Assembly (NCBI RefSeq): GCF_003610535.1
Contig: NZ_RAPN01000001.1
Span: forward strand, 2,963,320-3,027,319
DNA length: 64,000 bases
Direction: 5' to 3'
Origin: Mangrovibacterium diazotrophicum
GTDB lineage: Bacteria; Bacteroidota; Bacteroidia; Bacteroidales; Prolixibacteraceae
Shown here: in pieces, positions 48,401 to 56,055 of the stretch
Layout: the number at the start of each line of letters is the position of its first letter
Position numbering within the stretch: position 1 is the stretch's first letter
The notes under the pieces: model-generated
What the model saw: only the letters and a program-made list of their open reading frames with translations
Database searches by the model: none
Told to the model about the DNA's origin: nothing
Made by a program: the position numbers and the translations under genes

Positions 48401-48644
48401 AAAATTTACCATCCAAATCGGTGGATGTTCCGTTGGTGGTTCCTTTGACAACGACTGCTGCACCCGGAATCGGTTCACCAGTGTCCTTCTCAGAAACAAC
48501 ACCTGTTATTGATCTTTGGGCTTGCGCAAAGCCTGAAAAGACCAGAAGCAAAGCAAAAATCAAACAGAAGCTCCGAAAGAGCATAACTGTTGATTTCATG
48601 AAGAAACTTTTGGAAAAGCTTCCATCACTGCGTTTTTCTTTCAT
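45459..48644 (-). CDS. SusC TonB-linked transporter of the xyloglucan-type locus
   Basis: A 1061-residue outer-membrane transporter. The signal sequence is preceded by about 15 basic residues; a carboxypeptidase-D-like domain lies at about 44-125 (GVVSEKDTGEPIPGAAVVVK), followed by FDEVVVVGYGVQKKK and a plug with IYGSQAANGVILITTKTG, then a barrel ending VGVNIKF. It has no STN domain, in keeping with control by an HTCS. It is the first gene of the SusC-SusD-SGBP-GH5-GH31 operon and imports the oligosaccharides produced by GH5. Confidence 0.95.
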   Translation of the reverse strand: MKEKRSDGSFSKSFFMKSTVMLFRSFCLIFALLLVFSGFAQAQRSITGVVSEKDTGEPIPGAAVVVKGTTNGTSTDLDGKFSLQVSDGDVLQVSFVGFTLQEIPVNGQTTISVLLEEEVALFDEVVVVGYGVQKKKLVTGATVQVDGEDLQKRNTTNALQALQGQTSGVQISSTSGQPGEGLKVVVRGQGTIGNSGPLYIVDGVQTGDISYLNNADIESIDVLKDAASAAIYGSQAANGVILITTKTGKKGTAKISFDAYYGLQNVARKVDMLNSKEYAVIMNEAAINSGKAPYFTPSELEAMGEGTDWVDAMLYDNAVTQNYTLGMTGGSDNSVYSMSLSYTGQEGIVGGPEVSNYDRYNLRVNSEHKLYDGFLKVGQHLTMGYIEKNGIGVGNQYNNSLRGALNTSPFLPMYDVNGDFLNNKAGVEYYDENGDLQVWDPWAEGENNPYGSMILNNQSKNNNQKIFGDVYFELNPMKNLRFRTTAGFDYYVSEGRSYRPIYELSIYAFRLNDGASQSMSKGLALTWDNVLTYDFDLNEHAFTVMAGNSIYQNKGSWVSVSNSDLVTSDLDHAYIDNTTNTDFTLLSYGGAPNDEAMLLSYFGRLSYNYKERYMLNATFRADGSSKFAKGNRWGYFPSVSAGWVLTNESFMENSASFLDFLKLRASWGQVGNQNIDAWQYLAPIQTSNTNYYFGTDDFDASGNTVGAYPSRLSNPELKWETSEQINIGFDSQLLDGHMNLTLDWYKKSTKDWLIEAPILATAGADAPYINGGNVDNTGIELSVSYHNNIGKFNYRIAGNIAKNKNEVSEVPTTDGIVHGLTNMLYDNSLEFYHRAETGYPIGYFWGWETDGIFQNEEEVQAYTNNGKVTQPNAKPGDLRYVDQNKDGVIDESDKTNIGDPNPDYVFGFSVGFDYEGFDFTVDANGVAGNQIVQSYRNHANAYANYTTEILSRWHGEGTSTTIPRVTETNVNYLFSDVFVKDGDFLRISNITLGYDFAKKLVKKDFISQLRVYASVQNAITFTKYNGMDPEIGYGVENGSSGVDLGYYPRPRTMMVGVNIKF

Positions 48645-49051
48645 ACGTTAAAGTTTAATAGTTAGATTTTATCAATTCACTTAGAGCAATTGTCTTCGCA
48701 CTTTTGGTGTTTAAAAACCATCCCGTATCAAAAGGAGGATATTTAAACATAAAAGATCACGATAAAACTAGGTGTTTATCCTCCAATAAAAGGGGTGAAA
48801 TTGTTTATAGAAAGCGGACAAATTGATAAGTCCGCACTACCAAAATGTTTCCCAGAGGGTATAAAGTTGTTAATCCAGCACACAAACAATCGCGCAATAC
48901 ACAACCATAAAAACCTGTATTTATGCACTTTAAATGAATTTCTCATTCACAACCTCTTCAAATACTTTCTGCCGGTGGGCACGACATGGAAAAAAAAAGA
49001 TTAGCATGCTTCGGAAAGCGGAAAATATATCCGTTTTTCTATTTTTGTACC
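48645..49051. other. Divergent intergenic region upstream of the xyloglucan-type operon
   Basis: About 400 bases without a gene. It must hold the HTCS-controlled promoter of the minus strand operon. A dyad GGAGGATA (48734-48741) / TATCCTCC (48777-48784), each extended towards the centre by AAACA/TGTTT-like bases, is the only striking structure. Confidence 0.5.
48734..48784. promoter_or_regulatory. Dyad upstream of SusC
   Basis: Two 8-base inverted arms, 35 bases apart, 90-140 bases upstream of the operon start. Possible binding site for the AraC-type output domain of the HTCS; unproven. Confidence 0.3.
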
Positions 49052-49294
49052 ATGTATTATTCGTACGTACTATACAATCTCGAAAATCATCGCTTCCATT
49101 ATGGATTTACGGTTGATTTGAAGCAAACGGAAAAAGCACACAACGAAGGTTTGATTGAAGATACCCGGGGCATTAAACCGTGGTCGATTATTTACCAGGA
49201 ACCTTGCGGAAGTAAAAATGAAGCAATTCGGCGGATACGTTTCTACCGGACAATTGCCGGTCAGCGCTTTCTGAAAAGGATCTTAAACTTTTAG
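49052..49294 (+). CDS. Small GIY-YIG nuclease-domain protein
   Basis: An 80-residue protein of the single-domain GIY-YIG type (YhbQ/URI-like). Seen: YSYVLYNLENHRFHYGFTVDL with the tyrosines of the two motif strands (the second reads YGF instead of YIG), HNEGLI, KPWSIIYQE with the conserved glutamate, and the RRIRFYRTIAGQRFLKRIL basic end. The ATG at 49052 was chosen since the upstream 22 codons have no homology pattern. Such proteins are common in Bacteroidota; activity on DNA is not shown for most. Confidence 0.82.
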   Translation: MYYSYVLYNLENHRFHYGFTVDLKQTEKAHNEGLIEDTRGIKPWSIIYQEPCGSKNEAIRRIRFYRTIAGQRFLKRILNF

Positions 49295-49392
49295 ATTTCA
49301 ACACCATTTGGTTAATAATCATTTATTGACAACCCGTTAAGCTGGCTTGGTTTTTCGTAGATTTGTTAATTGAAACTCTAAAAAGACTAGAA

Positions 49393-49908
49393 ATGAGAAG
49401 AATTATTATTGGAGCATTTGCTTTGGGCCTATTTTTCACCGGATGTAAATCGATGCAGCGGATGAAAAGCAACGAAGCTGCTGAACCTGCCCCGCAGGAA
49501 CAGACGGAAACAAAGGTGTTCTCGGTTGCTGAGCCTCAGCGTCCGGTGACTACAACACCTGCACAACCAACACAAACAGCCCCGGAATCAACTTACCAAG
49601 CCCCTATAAAGCCCGTAAGAACACAAACTGAAACATTTACTTTCGACCAAAAGGACGACGCAACCAAATACCAGGGAAGTACTTTCTTTGTGATTATTGG
49701 AAGTTTCAGTTCATTGGAAAATGCCAACAAGTATAAGCAGGAGTTGATCCCTCAAGGATTCAACCCGATTGTACTGCACAGCGAAACCGGTTATTACCGC
49801 GTATGTGTTAACTCGTATGCAGCCGAAACAGCGGCACGCCAACGTGTGAACCAAATCCGCACTGATTTCCCGAAATACGCAGATACCTGGCTATTGATTA
49901 AAAAGTAA
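49393..49908 (+). CDS. SPOR-domain lipoprotein
   Basis: A 171-residue envelope protein with lipobox ending at C18 (FFTGC). A Pro/Thr/Gln-rich linker (about 30-85) leads to a C-terminal SPOR domain (about 100-170; FFVIIGSFSSLENANKY and YRVCVNSY). SPOR domains bind denuded septal peptidoglycan, so a cell-envelope or division-site role is expected. The start is the ATG at 49393, since the longer frame begins at a TTG without a signal. It is followed by a strong terminator. Confidence 0.88.
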   Translation: MRRIIIGAFALGLFFTGCKSMQRMKSNEAAEPAPQEQTETKVFSVAEPQRPVTTTPAQPTQTAPESTYQAPIKPVRTQTETFTFDQKDDATKYQGSTFFVIIGSFSSLENANKYKQELIPQGFNPIVLHSETGYYRVCVNSYAAETAARQRVNQIRTDFPKYADTWLLIKK

Positions 49909-49928
49909 GTTCCAAGCTCACAATATTG

Positions 49929-49962
49929 AAAAAGCTTATTCCTCGCGGAATAAGCTTTTTTT
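49929..49962. terminator. Bidirectional terminator between SPOR and aminotransferase-like genes
   Basis: A perfect 14-base inverted repeat (AAAAAGCTTATTCC at 49929-49942, GGAATAAGCTTTTT at 49947-49960) with a 4-base loop and T run, between convergent genes. Confidence 0.92.
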
Positions 49963-50001
49963 ATGGTATCAATTCTGGATGAATCTAATTAAAGCGGTAC
50001 A

Positions 50002-51165
50002 CTACAAATCCTCGACAATCATCGACGGCACGCTTAACAACAGCGAAGCAGCTTTCTCCAACTTGTCGTTTTCCTTTGCAAAACAAACGCGAAGTAACTT
50101 GGCTTTTGTTTTTTCGTGGTAGAACGCCGAAACAGGCACAACGGCAATTCCGAAATCCCGGGCCAACCGATCGATAAAGATTTGATCTGAATCGTCCGAC
50201 AAACGGGAATAATCGATTAACTGGAAATAACTTCCCTGCGTGGGAATGAACTTATACAGGCTATTTTCCAGTAAACGCAGGAAATAGTTCCTTTTTCCCT
50301 GGTACAACGCCGACACATCGTCGAAGTAGTGATGATGCGGAATATATTCAGCCAACGCGTATTGCATTGGTGTATTAACGTTACATAATTGAAACTGCTG
50401 CATTTTTCGATACTCGATCATCAGTTTCTCCGGTGCCAAACAGTAGGCTATTCCCCAACCATTGATATTGTACACCGCACCAAAGGATGAAACAATGAAG
50501 CTGCGATCAATCAATTTCTCGTAGCGGGCAATACTCTGGTGAACCTGGTTATCGAACACAATCGACTCAAAAGACTCGTCGCTCAGGATAATGATGTTCG
50601 TACCATTGGTCAACCGCTGCAGCTGCATCATATCGGCTTCGGAAAGCACGCTTCCGGTCGGATTGTGCGGCGAATTCAGAATGATCATCTTTGTCTTTGT
50701 CGTGATCATTTTCCGCAGCTCTTCCCAGTCGATGGTAAATCCGGGAGCCTTCAACTCCATGTAGACCGGTTTTCCACCGTTCAGAATAATCGAAGGCACA
50801 TATGACTCAAAAGCCGGTTCAAAAACAATCACTTCATCGTCATCGCGAACCACCGCACTAATCGCTGTGTGAACAGCCTGCACGATACTCGCAGAGACGG
50901 TGACTTCTGTTTTGGGATTATAGCGATTTCCGTAGTTTTCCTCAACCAGGTCGGAAATAACTTTTCTCAGCTTCGCGATACCCTCCAGAGGTGCATAGTT
51001 ATGGTCGCCGGACTTCATGTATTCAACCGCCAAATCGACCAGGGCCTGAGGGGTCGCAAAGTCAGATTTACCAATCGCCATGTCCAGTGCTCCGGTTTCT
51101 TCAATCAGCGAATACACAGAAGAAAAGATGCTCTTATTCGTATTGGGGAGTTTCGATTGTACCAT
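50002..51165 (-). CDS. Aminotransferase-like protein lacking the PLP lysine (probable pseudoenzyme)
   Basis: A 387-residue fold-type I aminotransferase homologue, closest by eye to YbdL-type methionine aminotransferases: NSPHNPTG (165-172), a VSSFG segment, a YCLAPEKLM segment, VNTPMQYALAEY and LLRVCFAK with the substrate-carboxylate Arg. The Schiff-base lysine expected after SSFG is alanine (A230, codon GCG). The Arg/Lys of the GW(K/R)xGY motif is glycine (GWGIAY), the Tyr of DE-x-Tyr is Phe (F199), and the phosphate-binding AGATEA loop reads SASIVQA. The frame is intact and of normal length, which argues against a decaying gene. The ATG at 51163-51165 was chosen over an upstream TTG. It follows recO in a rdgB-porZ-recO run. 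A non-catalytic binding or regulatory role is inference. Confidence 0.85.
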   Translation of the reverse strand: MVQSKLPNTNKSIFSSVYSLIEETGALDMAIGKSDFATPQALVDLAVEYMKSGDHNYAPLEGIAKLRKVISDLVEENYGNRYNPKTEVTVSASIVQAVHTAISAVVRDDDEVIVFEPAFESYVPSIILNGGKPVYMELKAPGFTIDWEELRKMITTKTKMIILNSPHNPTGSVLSEADMMQLQRLTNGTNIIILSDESFESIVFDNQVHQSIARYEKLIDRSFIVSSFGAVYNINGWGIAYCLAPEKLMIEYRKMQQFQLCNVNTPMQYALAEYIPHHHYFDDVSALYQGKRNYFLRLLENSLYKFIPTQGSYFQLIDYSRLSDDSDQIFIDRLARDFGIAVVPVSAFYHEKTKAKLLRVCFAKENDKLEKAASLLLSVPSMIVEDL

Positions 51166-51251
51166 ATAACTAATTAGACTGGAAAGATACAAAAATACCG
51201 CGTTTAAGGCGGCGCCAAACCAAATTTAAAGAATAATAAAATAACATCCTT

Positions 51252-51977
51252 TTAACCCAACACCTCTTTTAAAACGGAGAGTGATTTCAGATCACCCCCT
51301 AAATCCAGGTGAATCCGATAGTAATCAACCAGATGGTCGAGCAAAACGCGACGATGCCTGTTAGTGAAATTTAATTTTTCGAGCTCGCTGAAATCGCAAT
51401 TGAAAAGCTCGGTGAACTTGTGTGTTATTTCGTAGTTCATGAACTGATTATGTGCCGGTTCATTTTCGCGAAACGAGGCAGAAACGAGGTCGAAATAGCG
51501 GAAAGGCGCTTGAGGCGGCGCCTGCGGGTCAACCCCCAAATACCGGGTCAGACGGAACAAAAAACTAACCAGAAAATTGCAGTCACCATCTTCGGCCAAG
51601 TCGAGCAAACAAGCCGCATGAAACAAGAAATCGAACAATTCCGGATTGCTTTCTTCTTCCTTCAGGCATTTCATCAGCAGCTCCGAAAGAAAAATAGCCT
51701 GTGAGCTTTTGTACACATCGAAAGGCAGCTGGTTAAATGGGACTGAAAGTCGTGCATTTTTTAAGCGCTGAATCCCTCGTCCATCCTTGTGGTAAACCTC
51801 CAGATCCAGCAAAAATAAAGGCTGAAAAACGTTGATCCGGGTCGACGACTTTTTAGAACGTATTCCGCTGATAATGTAGGATTGCTGCCCGAATTTCTCG
51901 GTATAAATCTTCGCAATCACCGACGAATCGGAATAGTTGATGTAATGCAGAAATATGCCTCGTGTTTTTTCCAGCAC
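51252..51977 (-). CDS. recO: DNA repair protein RecO
   Basis: A 241-residue RecO. The N-terminal OB fold (about 1-80) shows KTRGIFLHYINYSDSSVIAKIYT and the SKKS..INVFQPLFLLDLEVY stretch; the C-terminal helical domain contains LLMKCLKEEESNPELFDFL. The four-cysteine zinc site of some RecO proteins is absent, which is usual in Bacteroidota. RecO loads RecA on SSB-coated single strands with RecR. It starts with GTG, 11 bases after the porZ stop, so it is co-transcribed with porZ. Confidence 0.93.
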   Translation of the reverse strand: MLEKTRGIFLHYINYSDSSVIAKIYTEKFGQQSYIISGIRSKKSSTRINVFQPLFLLDLEVYHKDGRGIQRLKNARLSVPFNQLPFDVYKSSQAIFLSELLMKCLKEEESNPELFDFLFHAACLLDLAEDGDCNFLVSFLFRLTRYLGVDPQAPPQAPFRYFDLVSASFRENEPAHNQFMNYEITHKFTELFNCDFSELEKLNFTNRHRRVLLDHLVDYYRIHLDLGGDLKSLSVLKEVLG

Positions 51978-51988
51978 CGCAGTTTCCT

Positions 51989-54313
51989 CTAATGAATAAA
52001 CAGAATCTTTGTCACAAAACTTTGCTCACCGTAGCGATCATTTCCAAACACCAGGTAAACGCCTGTTGCCACCCGATGTCCACGCAGGTTTTTACCGTCC
52101 CAGGTTGCCTGTCCGCCCAGCGAAGTCGTTTTGTAAACCAAATTTCCGCTGATATCGGTGATCTTGATGTCGGTATCTTCAATCAAACCGGTAATCACAA
52201 TGTCGCCGGAATATGTTTCCCGAACCGGATTCGGATAGGCATAAACACCACTGTAATCGTCATTCCCCTCCGTCGCTGTTCCCATGTACGAAATCAATCC
52301 TTTTGACGTCCCTATGAATACTTCTCCCGTCTGATCATTGATCGTCAGGCTGGTAATTTCATCCGATAACAACGGACTGTCGTCGGTTGTAAAATGGAGC
52401 AGCTCTTCGGTTCCGTCTTCGGAAATCAGGTAAACGCCGGAGGTCTTTGTGCCAAACCATTTTCGGTTGGCGCCATCCACTGCAATAGCAGTCACGGTTT
52501 GGGTGCTCAGCAAAGGATGATACAAACCATCTCCCTCATCCAAGCCTGGACGAGAAGCGTAAAACGAACCACCATCCCAAATATCCTCCGGATCGGAATA
52601 AACGCCGACACCAACGGCAGTTCCAAACCAAATAGCACCATCCTGATCCATTGCAATCGAGTAAATATCCGTCATATCGGTATAAACCTCATTTGAACCA
52701 CTGTTGTAGTAGGCAATCACCGACAACTTTTTACTCGTGGAACTTTCGGCATTACGAACAATCATTGTGTTTTGGCTACGCGGAATTATGATCCACATGT
52801 CGTCATCTTCAGTCATCACCATGGTACCAACATCGGTGCTCGACTGAACGCCAGACAATGAATAGGACTCCCACTCTCCGGAAGTGGTCAAAACCGACAA
52901 GGGTTCATCAACGATCGAGTTTACCACCCAAAGGTTACCATTGCTATCGAATTTCAAGTCGCTAATTCGGCAATAAGGCTCGTCGGGTTGCGACGGAATC
53001 GCCGTTTGCAAACTGGAATTTTTGTTGTTGTACCGGGCGACAAACTGATTATCCTGAAATTCGAGTACACCTCCACCCCACGATCCGGCAAACACATGGT
53101 CCGCGTCGTTCGGGTCGACGGTTACACAAACAATATCGTGAAAACCACTCAAGTCACTGTAGGTCTCTTTATCGAAAGCTTCCCACTGGTCTCCTCTCAA
53201 AAGCTGAAAGCGTGGCGTATAAAACATGTTGTTCCAGGCTGAAGTTCGTCCTCCATCGGCCAGCCATAAATCCGAACCGTTCATGGTCAAAGCAAAAACA
53301 TAGTTGCTAGCCGGCCCTTCGGGCTCTATCTGTTCCGACGATGCTCCGCTCACCTTCACGAGCGAATAACCGGCATCGGCAACCCAAAGCAGACCGTCAT
53401 CATCCGTCACCGCACTTTGAGCAGCAATCGTACTAACCAATACATTATTTAGCTCATAGGAATTCACCCGGGCCGCCAGCTGGTCGCCGGCGCTGTATAC
53501 TTCGACTTTCGTTCCGGATGATACGACCAGCTGATCGGCTGAAACCTGTACATCAAGAACCTGGTTGACCGAACTCAAATAGCGACTCCAATACGAACCA
53601 TCCCATGCGTAAAGAGCGTCGCCGCCAGTACTCTCGCTGTTGTAGTTGACAATCACTTTCCCGTCGAAATAATCCGCCTGGTCAAATTCACTGTCAGCAT
53701 TGGGGAGGGACGTCTGCTTCTCCCAATTGCCGAAATACTGTAGGTTCGACGAATTGATGTCGGCTTTGTAGACACCATTTTCAGTAGCGGCATAGAGGTA
53801 TGTCCCATCAAACGCCATGTCGTTAACACGGATTTGAGCCGCGTTGTCGCCAATGTAATACGTGTCTTTGATTTCCCGCTTCTCCAGATTCACGGCAACA
53901 ATCCCGAAACCACAGGATAAATAAGCCACCTGATCGACCACCAAAATATTGTAGATTGTCTTATCTCCCGAAATTTGCTTGCGTTTAATGTCAGACATGT
54001 TGTAAACTTCGCCGGAGTAGAGAAGGTCGAGATTACTATTATCATAGGCAACCACAACCACATCCGACTGCTCTCCATATCCAATTGCGGCAATGCCAAC
54101 ATCCGACAAACCTTCAATCATATTCAACTTTTGCAGGCTATTGTCTGACTTATCGAAACTGAATAAACCACCGCTGGCAACACAATAAACTTTGCCATCT
54201 GCAACAATGACTTTTTGAGCAGAACTGTAGGAAAGGTATTCCGTCCACTGTCCGACCGAAAAACCCGACGCACAGAGGAGTATCAATTGTATAAACAGCA
54301 GCGCTTTTCTCAT
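51989..54313 (-). CDS. porZ: Type IX secretion system protein PorZ
   Basis: A 774-residue secreted protein with a signal peptide (about 1-22). Its body is built of beta-propeller blades with Reg_prop-like repeats (AIWFGTAVGVGVY, KWFGTKTSGVYLI, EVFIGTSKGLISY) and ends in a T9SS-type C-terminal domain (AYPNPVRETYSGDIVI, DISGNLVY, GVYLVFG). The N-terminal WTEYLSYSSAQKVIVADGKVYCVASGGLF pattern (residues about 22-50) is that of PorZ, part of the surface attachment complex that transfers A-LPS to T9SS cargo. The presence shows that the organism has T9SS. It follows rdgB by a few bases and precedes recO, an order often seen in Bacteroidota. Confidence 0.88.
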   Translation of the reverse strand: MRKALLFIQLILLCASGFSVGQWTEYLSYSSAQKVIVADGKVYCVASGGLFSFDKSDNSLQKLNMIEGLSDVGIAAIGYGEQSDVVVVAYDNSNLDLLYSGEVYNMSDIKRKQISGDKTIYNILVVDQVAYLSCGFGIVAVNLEKREIKDTYYIGDNAAQIRVNDMAFDGTYLYAATENGVYKADINSSNLQYFGNWEKQTSLPNADSEFDQADYFDGKVIVNYNSESTGGDALYAWDGSYWSRYLSSVNQVLDVQVSADQLVVSSGTKVEVYSAGDQLAARVNSYELNNVLVSTIAAQSAVTDDDGLLWVADAGYSLVKVSGASSEQIEPEGPASNYVFALTMNGSDLWLADGGRTSAWNNMFYTPRFQLLRGDQWEAFDKETYSDLSGFHDIVCVTVDPNDADHVFAGSWGGGVLEFQDNQFVARYNNKNSSLQTAIPSQPDEPYCRISDLKFDSNGNLWVVNSIVDEPLSVLTTSGEWESYSLSGVQSSTDVGTMVMTEDDDMWIIIPRSQNTMIVRNAESSTSKKLSVIAYYNSGSNEVYTDMTDIYSIAMDQDGAIWFGTAVGVGVYSDPEDIWDGGSFYASRPGLDEGDGLYHPLLSTQTVTAIAVDGANRKWFGTKTSGVYLISEDGTEELLHFTTDDSPLLSDEITSLTINDQTGEVFIGTSKGLISYMGTATEGNDDYSGVYAYPNPVRETYSGDIVITGLIEDTDIKITDISGNLVYKTTSLGGQATWDGKNLRGHRVATGVYLVFGNDRYGEQSFVTKILFIH

Positions 54314-54324
54314 ACCAGTCAAAT

Positions 54325-54897
54325 CTATCGATTCAGAAAAGCCACCAATTTCTCAACAGCACGGGCACGATGGCTAATCTTGTTTTTCTCGGTCAAATCC
54401 ATTTCTGCAAAACTGATATCGTAACCATCGGGTTGAAAAATCGGGTCATAACCGAAACCTGCTCCTCCTCGTTTTTCTGTCAGAATGATTCCGTCCACCT
54501 CGCCTTGCATCAGAGTCGATTTTCCGCCGATCACCACTGCAATCACCGTCTTGAAACATGCTTTGCGGTTCGTTTCGTCACCAAGCTTTGCCAACACTTT
54601 ATCCATGTTCGCCTGCGCATCCTTGGCTTCACCCGCATAGCGAGCCGAATAAACCCCGGGCTCACCGCCCAAAGCTTCAATCTCCAAACCGGTATCATCG
54701 GCGAAACAATCCAGTCCGAAATTTTTGTAAACGTACATCGCTTTTTGCAAAGCATTTCCTTCGAGCGTTGGCTCCGTCTCCGGAATCTCCTCTTTGCAGC
54801 CAATATCCTCCAAGCCAACCAACTCGACCTGACTTCCAAGTTTATGCTGTATCTCTCGTAATTTATTCGGATTGTTTGTGGCAAACACCAATTTCAT
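54325..54897 (-). CDS. rdgB: Non-canonical purine NTP diphosphatase (RdgB/HAM1)
   Basis: A 190-residue pyrophosphatase that hydrolyses ITP, dITP and XTP and so keeps these bases out of nucleic acids. Motifs: [12 protein letters not shown] at the N-terminus, [25 protein letters not shown] (described as residues about 66-90) with the metal-binding aspartates, GFGYDPIF and ISHRARA near the C-terminus. It is the first gene of the rdgB-porZ-recO group; its stop is 11 bases from the porZ ATG. Confidence 0.96.
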   Translation of the reverse strand: MKLVFATNNPNKLREIQHKLGSQVELVGLEDIGCKEEIPETEPTLEGNALQKAMYVYKNFGLDCFADDTGLEIEALGGEPGVYSARYAGEAKDAQANMDKVLAKLGDETNRKACFKTVIAVVIGGKSTLMQGEVDGIILTEKRGGAGFGYDPIFQPDGYDISFAEMDLTEKNKISHRARAVEKLVAFLNR

Positions 54898-55320
54898 GTG
54901 CAGTTATTTTTTGGGAGCATCTTCTGCCCGATTTTAACGTGACCAAATTAACAAAAATCAACAGATCTGCCGTTCGAATGCTGAATTTAAGCCTGTCACC
55001 GAACCTATAAATAAACAAAGGTCCGGACGGAATTTCATCATACGCTCGCCAATCGAACCCCGAATAATTTTCGGTGGATATTATCGACAAAAGGAAAGAA
55101 ACCTTTTAAAATTCCATGACCAATTTTAGCAAACCCGAACGAAAGATTCTCGCTATTATTATCAGAGTTTTAAAATATATTCAACAGGATTAACTCAACC
55201 GGTGTCAAAACATGAAGATTAAGTGAATATTTCGAAATTGCGAACATTGATTTCTGCATTGCTCCTTTGGGCTATTCGCTCAAATTGCACGCAAATTTAG
55301 AATAGCAAAAACCGCAGATT
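54898..55320. other. Intergenic region between rdgB and the LytTR regulator gene
   Basis: About 420 bases without a supported gene. It holds the rdgB promoter and the 3' end of the kinase/regulator operon. A 75-codon minus strand frame at 54863-55090 overlaps rdgB and looks accidental. Confidence 0.6.
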
Positions 55321-56055
55321 TCAAGAGTTCATCCCAAGGACTTTCTCGATCTCTTCTTTATAGCTTCTTCCAATGGGTAATTGCAGACCACCGAGCTCCA
55401 CTGTATTTCCGAAAACGGCTTCAATAGCGCTAATTGCAACAATATATGATTTGTGAATCCGCAAAAATCCTTGCCCCGAAAGCAGGTTCTCCAGGTTTTT
55501 CATTCGATCCAATTTCGTGTATTTTTTGTCTTTTGTGTGGATCACAACGTACTCTTTGAGACCCTCGACATAAACAATTTCCGACAAATTCACTTTGACC
55601 GATTTATATCCCGATTTCACAAATACAAAATCCCGACTCCCAGCGCCTTGCCCATTACTATCATAATCATTATTTTGCGCCTGAATTAATTGCGAAGACC
55701 CTATTGGGTTGATTTTACTTACAGCCTTCGCAAAGCGACTGAAGGGGATCGGCTTTAGCAAATAGTCTGTGACATCCAATTCATAGCCTTCAAGTGCATA
55801 TTCTGAATAAGCAGTGGTTAATATGACCGCAGGCTTTCGCTGCAACGTGCGCAAAAACTCGAGCCCGGTAAGACCCGGCATCTGAATATCGAGGAACATC
55901 AAGTCAACTTTTCCTTCTTCTACAACCGGAAAAGCATCGGCCGCCCGCGAAAACGAAGCTAACAACTCCAACTGCGGCATTTTTTGCACATAGTCGCTTA
56001 AATACTGACGAGCAATCGGCTCGTCATCCACGATAATACATTTGATTTTTGTCAT
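55321..56055 (-). CDS. LytTR-family response regulator
   Basis: A 244-residue regulator with a receiver domain (about 4-120: DDEP at 10-13, phospho-acceptor D56 in MFLDIQMPG, K near 104 in LLKPIPF) and a LytTR DNA-binding domain (about 140-240, with FVFVKSGYKSVKVNLSEIVYVEG given as residues about 141-163). LytTR regulators usually bind repeats upstream of membrane or envelope genes. It overlaps the upstream kinase gene by ATGA, making a matched pair. The divergent envelope cluster that begins at 57343 is a likely target, which is inference. Confidence 0.94.
   Translation of the reverse strand: MTKIKCIIVDDEPIARQYLSDYVQKMPQLELLASFSRAADAFPVVEEGKVDLMFLDIQMPGLTGLEFLRTLQRKPAVILTTAYSEYALEGYELDVTDYLLKPIPFSRFAKAVSKINPIGSSQLIQAQNNDYDSNGQGAGSRDFVFVKSGYKSVKVNLSEIVYVEGLKEYVVIHTKDKKYTKLDRMKNLENLLSGQGFLRIHKSYIVAISAIEAVFGNTVELGGLQLPIGRSYKEEIEKVLGMNS

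Noticed and set aside
54863-55090. 75-codon minus strand frame overlapping the rdgB start
   Set aside because: It overlaps the rdgB coding sequence in another frame and no family is visible.
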